Source: Candidatus Hydrogenedentota bacterium
Lineage (GTDB): Bacteria > Hydrogenedentota > Hydrogenedentia > Hydrogenedentales > CAITNO01
Direction: 5' to 3'
Assembly: GCA_018056705.1 (NCBI GenBank)
Contig: JAGPFE010000004.1
Span: 1-64,000, forward strand
Length of the DNA stretch: 64,000 bases
Under the pieces are notes generated by a model. It was not told the origin of the DNA. It did no database searches and saw only the letters and a list, made by a program, of their open reading frames with translations. The translations under genes were made by a program, and so were the position numbers. Below are positions 29,205 to 40,901 of this stretch, piece after piece (position 1 is the stretch's first letter; every line of letters starts with the position of its first letter).

Positions 29205-29986
29205 ACGCAAAAATTTGCGATCAGCAGTATGGCGATGGCCTCGAGGGAGAACACCTGGACCGCGCGGCCCGGGCCCTCGCCTCCGCCAGGCTTGCCGTGG
29301 CCGTCACGGGGGCCGGCATATCGGTTGAAAGCGGCATCCCCGATTTCCGCAGCGCGGACGGCCTGTGGTCCCGGTACCCCCCCGAGGAATTCGCCACGAT
29401 CGAGGCGTTTCATGATGACCCCGACCGGGTTTGGATCATGTGGTATGAACTGGCCGAAACCCTGGGGAACGCGCGGCCCAATCCCGCGCATTACGCCCTT
29501 GCCCGGCTGGAAAAGGCGGGCCGTCTCGCGGGCGTGATCACCCAGAACATCGACGCCCTGCATCATCGAGCGGGCAGCGAAACCGTGGTGGAATTTCATG
29601 GGCGGGCCGACGCCATCGTGTGCCCGGCCTGCGGCCGCCGCCGGAACATGGAATTGAGCCATCGGGCCCATGGCGCGCCCCGGTGCGAGTGCGGCGGATA
29701 CATGAAACCAGACGTGGTCCTTTTCGGTGAGATGATACCGCCCAGCGCCTTGACCGCGGCACGGGTTCTGGCTTCCACCTGCGACGTCATGCTGGTGATC
29801 GGCACCTCCGCGCAGGTATACCCCGCGGCCAGCCTGCCCTGGATGGCCCGGGAAAATGGCGCCACCATCATCGAATGCAACATCCATCCCACGGCGTTTA
29901 CCACATCGATAACGGATATTTTCCTGCGTGGACCGGCCGGCGTGGTGCTGCCTGCCCTGGCGGACAAAGCCCTGGGCAACGCGTAA
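29201..29986 (+). CDS. cobB: Sir2-family NAD-dependent protein deacylase
   Basis: 261 residues from ATG 29201, overlapping the serS stop (ATGA). [28 protein letters not shown] and the catalytic His in VVEFHGRA are present. The zinc knuckle has CPAC and, about 22 residues later, [22 protein letters not shown] and [11 protein letters not shown] complete the NAD pocket. It removes acyl groups from lysines. Coupling to serS is unusual and its meaning unknown. Confidence 0.92.
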   Translation: MNAKICDQQYGDGLEGEHLDRAARALASARLAVAVTGAGISVESGIPDFRSADGLWSRYPPEEFATIEAFHDDPDRVWIMWYELAETLGNARPNPAHYALARLEKAGRLAGVITQNIDALHHRAGSETVVEFHGRADAIVCPACGRRRNMELSHRAHGAPRCECGGYMKPDVVLFGEMIPPSALTAARVLASTCDVMLVIGTSAQVYPAASLPWMARENGATIIECNIHPTAFTTSITDIFLRGPAGVVLPALADKALGNA

Positions 29987-30013
29987 CCGCCCTGCCCGGA
30001 CGTGGAGCAACTC

Positions 30014-31627
30014 ATGGCGGCTTCCCCCCTGGAACAGGTTAGCGGCTCTGAAGTACTGATTGTCGCGAGCGCGGCCCTTGTGGCCGGTTCCCTGTTCGGA
30101 CACATCGCGTCCAGGATCCGCCTGCCACGCGAAATCGGCTACATTTGCGCCGGTTTCCTCATTGGGCCCATGGGCATTAATCTCTTCGGTTCGATCGATA
30201 TTGCCGCGTCCATGAGCCCCGTCACCACCTACGCGCTGGGATTCATGGCGGCCATGCTGGGCGGTCACCTGCGGTTCAGGCGCATCGCGGACATTCTTCC
30301 CCGGGCCCTGATTATCGCCCTCGCCGAAGGATTCGCCGCGTTTTCCGTCACGCTGATGATATGCCGCGCGATGGGAGCCGACTGGATCGTGTCGATGGCC
30401 CTTGGTGCCGTGGCCATAGCCACGTCTCCGGCCACTATCCTCGTGCTGATCCAGGAACACCGATCCCGGGGTCCCTTCACGCGCCTGCTTGTGGCTGTTG
30501 TTGCCATCGACGTGGTGTTGTGCCTGCTGGTGTTTGCCGCCGCGTTCGCGCTGCTCGAACAGTTACCCCGGGGCACGCCTTCCACCTCCATGGTCCTCGC
30601 GGCCCTGGGTACGCTGGGTTTATCCATCGTACTGGGTTGCCTTTGCGCGGAGATATCCCGTCAACTGCTCGACCGCGACATCCCGGACATGAGCGTGGCG
30701 GCGGTCCTGCTGGTGCTGGTCGGCGCTTGCGAGGCCCTTAACCTGAACATGATTCTTGCCGGCCTGACCTACGGGGTGTACATCTCCAATATCTCCGACG
30801 ACCTCTCCCACCGCTTCCGCGTGGCAGAAGTACTGACGATGCCATTATACGCGTCCTTTTTCGTTGTGGCGGGTGCCGCCCTGCACATGGACGCCGTGAT
30901 GGAAGCGGGACTGCTGGCCGTCGTGTTCATGGCCGCGCGAATCGCGGGAAAAGCCCTGGGAACCCTGGGCGGCGCGATGCTGGCCGGTCGGCCGGCGATG
31001 GAAGCCACCCGGCTGGGCCTTGCCCTCGCGCCCCATTCCGGCATCAGCGTCGCACTGGTGCTGATCCTGGAAGGACGACACGACCTGTTACCCGCGCATG
31101 CCGCGGAATTCATCGGCACCGTTGTGCTCGGCGCCGTAACCATCAACGAACTGATTGGCCCGGTACTGACCGAGTGGGCCCTGAAAGGATCCGGAGAGAC
31201 CGGGCTGGACCGCCCCCTGATCAAGCTTTCTCACATCATCGTGGGCATGCCGGGGGGCGACAAAAAACGGGTGCTGGAACGACTCGCGCGCGCTTACGCC
31301 CGTCGAAACCGGCTGAGTGAGCCCGCCACCCGTGAACTGATCGAAGCGATTTTCCAACGGGAGAACGAGGGGCCGACTTCCGTCGGCCATGGTGTAGCCG
31401 TGCCCCACGCGTGGATCAGTACCGGAAAGACCGTGAAGGTGGCGCTGGCTATATGCCGGGAACCGGTCGAGTTCGAGACGCCGGACGGAGAACCGGTTCG
31501 GTTGATTTTCCTGGTTGTCGCGCCAAAGTCACACCAGGCCCATTACCTGGAAACCCTGGCTGGTATAGCCAGTTTCGCGCGCAGTCGAACCAACCGGGAA
31601 CGCCTGCTCGCCTCGAGGATCGCGTAG
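30014..31627 (+). CDS. CPA2-type cation/proton antiporter with C-terminal PTS EIIA-like domain; probable 3' frameshift
   Basis: 537 residues from ATG 30014, with GGAG six bases upstream; GTG 30002 has no site. Residues about 15-385 form 10-12 hydrophobic segments with CPA2 features (GYICAGFLIGPMGI, LAPHSGISVALVLI). Residues about 405-537 are EIIA-like with the phosphorylatable His in SVGHGVAVPHAW. It may exchange Na+ or K+ for protons, tuned by a phosphate relay. The frame ends abruptly at TAG 31627 inside what looks like the last EIIA helix. A coding-like continuation in another frame runs to TGA 31701. Confidence 0.82.
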   Translation: MAASPLEQVSGSEVLIVASAALVAGSLFGHIASRIRLPREIGYICAGFLIGPMGINLFGSIDIAASMSPVTTYALGFMAAMLGGHLRFRRIADILPRALIIALAEGFAAFSVTLMICRAMGADWIVSMALGAVAIATSPATILVLIQEHRSRGPFTRLLVAVVAIDVVLCLLVFAAAFALLEQLPRGTPSTSMVLAALGTLGLSIVLGCLCAEISRQLLDRDIPDMSVAAVLLVLVGACEALNLNMILAGLTYGVYISNISDDLSHRFRVAEVLTMPLYASFFVVAGAALHMDAVMEAGLLAVVFMAARIAGKALGTLGGAMLAGRPAMEATRLGLALAPHSGISVALVLILEGRHDLLPAHAAEFIGTVVLGAVTINELIGPVLTEWALKGSGETGLDRPLIKLSHIIVGMPGGDKKRVLERLARAYARRNRLSEPATRELIEAIFQRENEGPTSVGHGVAVPHAWISTGKTVKVALAICREPVEFETPDGEPVRLIFLVVAPKSHQAHYLETLAGIASFARSRTNRERLLASRIA

Positions 31628-31695
31628 AGGCATGGATGACCATCGCCGAGATCAACGCCGCCCATTTCGATAACCTGCTGGACCTGTCCGGATCT

Positions 31696-31715
31696 GCCTG
31701 AGCCTACAATCAGGC
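31696..31715. terminator. Inverted repeat containing two convergent stop codons
   Basis: GCCTGA (31696-31701) pairs with TCAGGC (31710-31715) around an 8-base loop. The left arm ends in the TGA of the shifted antiporter frame and the right arm begins with the stop of the carbonic-anhydrase-like gene. The stem is short with no T-run, so a termination role is tentative. Confidence 0.3.
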
Positions 31716-32102
31716 CAGTTCTTCCACCTCCCAGTCCTCCGGGCGTACCCAAACCCGAATCACCGGGACATCGGGAAACCACCGATGGAGGGTCTGCGCC
31801 GCCCTGGTTAACTGGGCTTCCTGGACCTCCCGTGGCTGGGGATTTCCCGCGCAATCACCGTGTCCCGCGACGACGATACCTGCCGCGCGATGCTTGAGGA
31901 GGGATATTTCTAGGCGCCGGCGGATCGACAGGCTCTCCCCTCTATCCGGATCTTCTGCCAAGGCCCGGATCGGTCCAGGTTCGGTTATGGTATCCGCGTA
32001 ATCCGCTGAAAACCTGGTTTTCGCGAACCGCGCGACCGATTCCTGCACCCGCCCGTCCATGCAATTGACAACCGCAACGAAAGAACCGTGTCCACCGCTC
32101 AT
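31710..32102 (-). CDS. Minimal beta-carbonic-anhydrase-like protein
   Basis: 130 residues from ATG 32102, overlapping the upstream stop (ATGA at 32099-32102). It keeps the beta-carbonic anhydrase zinc site: C14-x-D16-x-R18 in NCMDGR, and H81-x-x-C84 in GHGDCAGN. At 130 residues it is much shorter than classic enzymes (about 190-230). It may have CO2 hydration or another zinc-dependent activity, or only the fold. It is last in the lipid transport run. Function is inferred from ligands alone. Confidence 0.65.
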   Translation of the reverse strand: MSGGHGSFVAVVNCMDGRVQESVARFAKTRFSADYADTITEPGPIRALAEDPDRGESLSIRRRLEISLLKHRAAGIVVAGHGDCAGNPQPREVQEAQLTRAAQTLHRWFPDVPVIRVWVRPEDWEVEELA

Positions 32103-32791
32103 CGAGTCGTTTCCTTGCCTGTTTCCGATGCCGCCTGCTTCGACCACGCGGCAGCCTGGTCCACAATCAACCCCGCGGCCTCAGCCACAACCTGCCGCAT
32201 GGCCTCCCGTAAAGCCTGGGCTACCCGCAACGGTTCCTCCCGCCGATCGCTATCGACTGGATCCATGGCAATGGGAACCGCTTTCGATATCACGTGGCCC
32301 AACGCCAGAAACCGGTCCCGATACACCCGGGCGGAAATCGACAGGGTTACCCGGGCCACCGGGGGATCTGTCGAAAAATCCGCCACGCACTCGCGCAACT
32401 CCCCATGGACAAGAATATCCGGCCGCACCATATCCGCGACGTTGTCCACGTCGGCAAAGGTTTCCGAATGTCGCAGGGCATCCACGAGCCCACGGTACAC
32501 GGCTGCCGCCGGGGGTTCGGCCCATCCATCATCCGGATACCGGCGCACCACGCCGTCCGCGTCCAGGTACGCCATACGCTGGTCGACTGCCTTGCCCCCG
32601 GTAATCGGGCGAACACCTACCGTCCAGGGCAATTGCCCGGCCGACGGCGAAACCTTCGTGTCCAGCCACAGCGCGTGTTCCCGGTACTCCATGATGGTTT
32701 TCGGCCCCAGGCATCCCGTGATGACCAGGGTCACCGTTCCGATCGCCAGCATCGTCAGCAAGCGCATACGCCTCGCGCGCGACCATATCAT
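32099..32791 (-). CDS. MCE-transporter auxiliary lipoprotein (PqiC/ABC_trans_aux-like)
   Basis: 230 residues from ATG 32791 with AAGGAA upstream. Lipobox ITGC27 follows a hydrophobic stretch. The body (VGVRPITGGKAVDQRMAYLDADGVVRRYPDDGWAEPP) resembles the PqiC/YmbA family that forms a lipoprotein ring with MCE proteins. Its position directly after the MCE protein in an Mla-like operon supports this. It is probably anchored in the outer membrane facing the periplasm. Confidence 0.72.
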   Translation of the reverse strand: MIWSRARRMRLLTMLAIGTVTLVITGCLGPKTIMEYREHALWLDTKVSPSAGQLPWTVGVRPITGGKAVDQRMAYLDADGVVRRYPDDGWAEPPAAAVYRGLVDALRHSETFADVDNVADMVRPDILVHGELRECVADFSTDPPVARVTLSISARVYRDRFLALGHVISKAVPIAMDPVDSDRREEPLRVAQALREAMRQVVAEAAGLIVDQAAAWSKQAASETGKETTR

Positions 32792-32803
32792 GCCCGGTAT
32801 TCC

Positions 32804-33802
32804 TTATTTCCTGTTCGAGGGCCCCACCACGTTCGGTTTGCCCCGCACCACCTGCGACGGTTCCCGGCGCAACTCCTCGACCAGCAGCCGCAGTTCCGTG
32901 AAGGTGTCCCGCAACTCGCTCATGGTCTGGCGCAGACCGTATTCCACGTCGCCGGCCTTCCGGGTCACGTCTTCCGCCACGGTGCCCGCGTTGTCCAGCA
33001 TCTGTTCCGCCTTGCGGGACAACGCCGACACGTCATCCAGGGCCCGCGTCAGTCGTTCCTGGATACTTCGCACGACCAGTTCAGCCACCTTGCCCCGGGA
33101 GGTGTCCAGCAGATCCTGCAGGGACTTCATGACCTTTCTCAGGTCCTCGTTCCGTTCGGAAAGCATGGTTGAGACCTTGCGGATTTCGGCCCGGGTATCC
33201 TGAACCGCCCCCGTGGTTTCATCCATCAACGTCGACCCCTTGGACGCCAGTTCGTCCCCCTTACCCAGTATGCCCTTGACCTTGCCCATGATGTCGCGGA
33301 TGTCCTCTTCCTGGACTGCCGCCAGTTTGCTTTCCACGTCGTCCAGAATGTTCGACACGCGCTCCATCACGTCGGTCAGTTGCTTGCTGATCGCCTCGAT
33401 GGTGGATCGCTTGGTTGGAATCTGGCTACCGGGGGGCAGCACCGGCGCCTTGGGATCTCCCCCACTCAGGCTGATGGCCATGGTCCCCGCGGCAATGCTG
33501 TAAATCACCAGTCGGCCTTCCACTCCCGGGCGTAACTGCACTTTTTGGGGATCGATGGTAACTTCCACGTGGGGTTTCTGACGGGGGGTCACGAAAATGT
33601 TGGTCACCTTGCCCACGGGAACCCCCTGGTATTCCACCAGCCCCCCTTCGTACAGGCCAAGGATGGATTCGTCAAATTCCAGCCAGTAATTATCTCCCGC
33701 GTCCTGATACACCCGGGAAATCACCAGCGTGGCCACGATAAAAATACCGACACACGCCAGCAGGAACACGGACACCTTGATTTTCTGTTTACGCGTTGCC
33801 AA
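32804..33802 (-). CDS. mlaD: MCE-family lipid transport substrate-binding protein (MlaD-like)
   Basis: 332 residues: one transmembrane segment (8-30), an MCE domain (about 38-115; LYEGGLVEYQGVPVGKVTNI) and a long C-terminal coiled coil (about 130-300) rich in Glu, Lys and Leu heptads. MlaD forms hexamers, and the extended coiled coil suggests a tunnel or needle reaching across the periplasm. It lies between the ATPase and the lipoprotein genes. Confidence 0.87.
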   Translation of the reverse strand: MATRKQKIKVSVFLLACVGIFIVATLVISRVYQDAGDNYWLEFDESILGLYEGGLVEYQGVPVGKVTNIFVTPRQKPHVEVTIDPQKVQLRPGVEGRLVIYSIAAGTMAISLSGGDPKAPVLPPGSQIPTKRSTIEAISKQLTDVMERVSNILDDVESKLAAVQEEDIRDIMGKVKGILGKGDELASKGSTLMDETTGAVQDTRAEIRKVSTMLSERNEDLRKVMKSLQDLLDTSRGKVAELVVRSIQERLTRALDDVSALSRKAEQMLDNAGTVAEDVTRKAGDVEYGLRQTMSELRDTFTELRLLVEELRREPSQVVRGKPNVVGPSNRK

Positions 33803-33822
33803 GGCTTTTTCCTGTCGAACCG

Positions 33823-34631
33823 CTATTCCGCGGCCCGCTGTTCAATATACTCGTCCGGACGCCGTTCGAAAAACTGCCGCACCCGGTCCACGTCGCATCG
33901 GACGGCTTCATCCACCGTGCCCAGAAAAACGACGCGCCCCCGGTCCAGCATCAGTACCCGGTCCGCGATGAGGCGGATGGAATCCAGTTCGTGGGTCACG
34001 ATGACAAACGTGGTACCGAGCAGGCGGTTGAGGTTCAGAATCAGGTTGTCCAGGCCCGCGGCCATGATGGGATCCAGCCCTGCCGAGGGTTCGTCGAAAT
34101 ACACCAGTTCAGGATCGGTGGCCATCGCTCGCGCCAACCCCGCCCGTTTCTTCATGCCGCCAGAAAGATCGCTGGGCATGTAGTGATACGCGTGAGCGAG
34201 GCCCACCAGGCTGAGTTTCAACCGGGCCAGGGGCTCGATCAGCCGGGGATCCACGCTCCCGTACTCCCGCATCGGCATGGCCACATTGTCCCCCACGGTC
34301 ATCGAGTTGAACAGGCCACTCGACTGAAAAGCGATGCCAATCTGCCGCTGCATGTCGGCCAGTTCTTCCTCGTCCATGGCCGCCACGTTTCGTCCCTGAA
34401 AGACGATCGACCCCGAACTCGGCCGCAACAGGCCGCACATGTGCTTGAGCAGCGTGGTTTTACCGCAACCGCTGCCGCCGATAATGGTAAACACTTCTCC
34501 CCGGCGGACCGAGAATGACACGCCGTCGAGCACCTTGGTCTCGCCGTAATGGGTCACGAGATCACGTACTTCGATAATCGTGTCCCCATCCAGCGTTCGC
34601 GCTCGTTCGGTGACATGTGACGAAGGAAAAG

Positions 34632-34635
<4 letters not shown>
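33823..34635 (-). CDS. mlaF: MlaF-like ABC transporter ATPase
   Basis: 270 residues; the start overlaps the permease stop (ATGA). Walker A is GGSGCGKTT (53-61), signature LSGGMKKRAGLARA, Walker B LVYFDEPSAGLDP and switch His in VTHELDSI. FQSSGLFNSMTV and MKKRAGLARA are typical of MlaF rather than general importers. It powers phospholipid movement through the MlaE permease. Confidence 0.92.
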
Positions 34636-38483
<3,848 letters not shown>

Positions 38484-38487
<4 letters not shown>

Positions 38488-39185
38488 GGGCTTGTCCACC
38501 GCTGCCGGAGTTCCGCCCAGGCGGTATCATCCGCGCACACGGCAGGGATCCCAATGTCTGCCACTACAAGGTCCCCCACCCACGGGCGTGCTTCCGGCCG
38601 AACCAGCCCTACTTTCGCGAAACCGAAGGTTACGGTCACCCCCGCCCGCACCGCGGCGCCACAGGGCTCGCCGGTATCCGCGTTCAAGCCTGATGGCACG
38701 TCCACCGCCACCGTCGGTATCCGCGCCGGCCAGGCGTCAATCAGAATCCGGGGCAATCCCCGTACCTCGCCTTCCGTGCCGGTGCCCAGCAGGGCGTCCA
38801 CGATTACCCGGCTGTCCCGCGTGACCCCTGCGAGAGCGTCCACGGCGTCTTCTTCCGACGTGACCACCACCGGCACCAGCCCGAGTTTCAGGCCGACTCG
38901 CGCGAAGGTTCCCGCGTCGCCCGCCAGGCTTGCCGGTGGAGCCGTTGACAGCACCGTCACGTCCCATCCGGAAAGCATCGCCAGCCTGGCCACTACCCAG
39001 CCGTCGCCGCCGTTGTTTCCCTTTCCGCATACCACCGTCATGGCCGCCGGACGGGGAAACCGCTTCGTAACCTCCGCGAAAACCGCCGCACCGGCGTTAT
39101 GCATCAGCACCGCCCCGGGTATGCCCAGTTCCTCAATGCATCGCCGGTCTGCCTCGCGCATCCGCGCTACCGTCACGTGAGGCAT
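38484..39185 (-). CDS. nnrE: NAD(P)H-hydrate epimerase (YjeF_N domain)
   Basis: 233 residues. MREADRRCIEELGIPGAVLMHNAG, VVCGKGNNGGDGWVVARL and VDVPSGLNADTG are YjeF_N motifs. It interconverts R and S forms of damaged NAD(P)HX. The dehydratase domain (NnrD) usually fused in bacteria is absent, so the dehydratase must be elsewhere or missing. It overlaps thpR by four bases. Confidence 0.86.
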
Positions 39186-39224
39186 TCTCGCAGCCTCCTT
39201 CCGTCGCCCACTTTCACCCGGGGA

Positions 39225-40694
39225 TCAGTAATGAATCCGAACCCGGTATCGCACATCCGCGGTGGATTCCGGGGCAATATCCACCGCGAACGCGATCGTT
39301 TTCGCGTCCTTTTTCGTGAATGGCAGGCTGGACTCCAGCACTTCCCAGGTACCCCAGACCGGCTCGATGACCTGTACCGTCACAGGAGTTTTTTTGCTGT
39401 TACGCAGCGATACCCGGATCGTCACTTCCGTCGACCGTGGACCGGTCTGCTGAAAGTCCTCCTGAACTTTCTCCCCGATGATGTCGAATGCCCGGCCCAG
39501 CCGCAACCGCACGGTCTCGTCCTTCGGGGTGTGACGAATCCGGTCCTCGCCCGAAAACTGCAGCGCGCCTGACGCGTCCGGTTGATATACCCGCATGATC
39601 CCCTCTGGCAATGGTATGCCGAGATGATTTTTTTCCGTGTTGTCCAATTCCAGCACCACTGCGGGATTCGTTTTCCGTTCCGGTTCTACCTGTGAATGGA
39701 ACCATGCCTCGTTGCCCCGGTACTCGTACACCTTTCTCACGCCCACCCCCGAAGCGGACAACAGGCTGACCTGTTTGGTCTGGCTCGCGCGGATCGTGGT
39801 GCGCCGAGGCAACGTGTAAAGGTGATATTCCGCGAACGACTCTTCCTGCATCATGGGCGCAGACGCCAGCATCCGTTCTTGTGATTTCATGCCGGCAGCC
39901 ATGTCCATCTGTTCATTCACCTTGTTCACGTCTCCCGCCACCACTTTCAGCAGCGCGTTACGGAAAGTAACCCCGGAGTTGTTCACCATCGTCACCCATC
40001 CTTCAATATCCACGCTGGTCTCCGCGGCATCCAGCGTGAGCACGTAGTCACTGCGCCACGACATCCCGGAACAAAGATAGGCCGCCTCGATTTCCTGCTC
40101 CGCCGCCCCGCTGTCCAGGGCCCATACCAGCGTTGGCCGCGCGTACAGTTCTTCCGGCAGTTTCGGCATGGATACCACCCCCGGGTGTCCCAGCATGATT
40201 CGACCTTCCACCTCGTACACTGGTCCACCGTTTACCGCGAGCAGTTTCGCCGGTTGTTCGTAGAAATTCAACTGGTTATCCCGGTTGATCAGCGTGACCT
40301 CCTTGCCCACGTATTTCTCCATCAGTTTTTCAGGGCTGATCAGGTCGTACTCGTAATTCTGTTCCAGAATGACGAGGCCGTCCGGGTGGCTCAGTGACCG
40401 CAGGCTGACGGTTTCGGGAAGGATGGTCTGGGCGACGTCCATGAAGGCCAGCCGCAATTCGCCTTCGGCCAGTTTCACCTTCCGGCGATCACGTATGAGG
40501 GCCCGGTCATTGTTGTACACCGTGACCGAGACTTCCTGCTGGTCCTCAAGCGTGGTCCGTAACGCGGAGGGATCACCGATCACCGGCATACCCGCCCCGC
40601 CCGTAACAGTCGCGTCTTCTCCAGACGCGATCCCCACCACGAATACCCCTAGCGTGATGATCACGCGCGTGATCGGACTCTTGTTTTGCATCAT
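39225..40694 (-). CDS. DUF4139 domain-containing exported protein
   Basis: 489 residues with a probable signal peptide (MMQNKSPITRVIITLGVFVV...). It matches what I recall of DUF4139: an N-terminal VTVYNNDRALIRDRRKVKLAEGE, SGMSWRSDYVL, NNSGVTFRNALLKVVAGDVN and a C-terminal LRNSKKTPVTVQVIEP segment. The all-beta protein is likely periplasmic or outer-membrane associated; its function is unknown. It has its own predicted promoter and precedes nnrE on the same strand by 39 bases. Confidence 0.8.
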   Translation of the reverse strand: MMQNKSPITRVIITLGVFVVGIASGEDATVTGGAGMPVIGDPSALRTTLEDQQEVSVTVYNNDRALIRDRRKVKLAEGELRLAFMDVAQTILPETVSLRSLSHPDGLVILEQNYEYDLISPEKLMEKYVGKEVTLINRDNQLNFYEQPAKLLAVNGGPVYEVEGRIMLGHPGVVSMPKLPEELYARPTLVWALDSGAAEQEIEAAYLCSGMSWRSDYVLTLDAAETSVDIEGWVTMVNNSGVTFRNALLKVVAGDVNKVNEQMDMAAGMKSQERMLASAPMMQEESFAEYHLYTLPRRTTIRASQTKQVSLLSASGVGVRKVYEYRGNEAWFHSQVEPERKTNPAVVLELDNTEKNHLGIPLPEGIMRVYQPDASGALQFSGEDRIRHTPKDETVRLRLGRAFDIIGEKVQEDFQQTGPRSTEVTIRVSLRNSKKTPVTVQVIEPVWGTWEVLESSLPFTKKDAKTIAFAVDIAPESTADVRYRVRIHY

Positions 40695-40752
40695 GTGCTG
40701 GCTCCTTCGACTGTTCGCCGGTTATGGCACTGCTTCGCGAGGGTCTTCCATA

Positions 40753-40781
40753 AGCCTACCGCCTTGCCCGCTGGAATGCAA
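40753..40781 (-). promoter_or_regulatory. Predicted promoter for the DUF4139 gene
   Basis: On the minus strand TTGCAT (40781-40776) and TAGGCT (40758-40753) are separated by 17 bases, about 60 bases before the ATG. Confidence 0.45.
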
Positions 40782-40831
40782 CCTTTTTTACCCTGGAACA
40801 TGACCTCTTCACGGGATACGGGCCATGAGAA

Positions 40832-40861
40832 TTGCTTGACGGCCTCTCAATGCCATACAGT
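40832..40861 (+). promoter_or_regulatory. Predicted promoter for the GH97 gene
   Basis: TTGCTT (40832-40837) and TACAGT (40856-40861) are separated by 18 bases, about 40 bases before the ATG. It diverges from the DUF4139 promoter. Confidence 0.4.
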
Positions 40862-40901
40862 AATCGGGAACACGTGCAATCACCCGAGAGGAGGACCTCC
40901 C

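Noticed and set aside
31632-31701. Separate small gene after the antiporter
   Set aside because: Only 21 residues with no ribosome site of its own; a frameshifted continuation of the antiporter explains it better.
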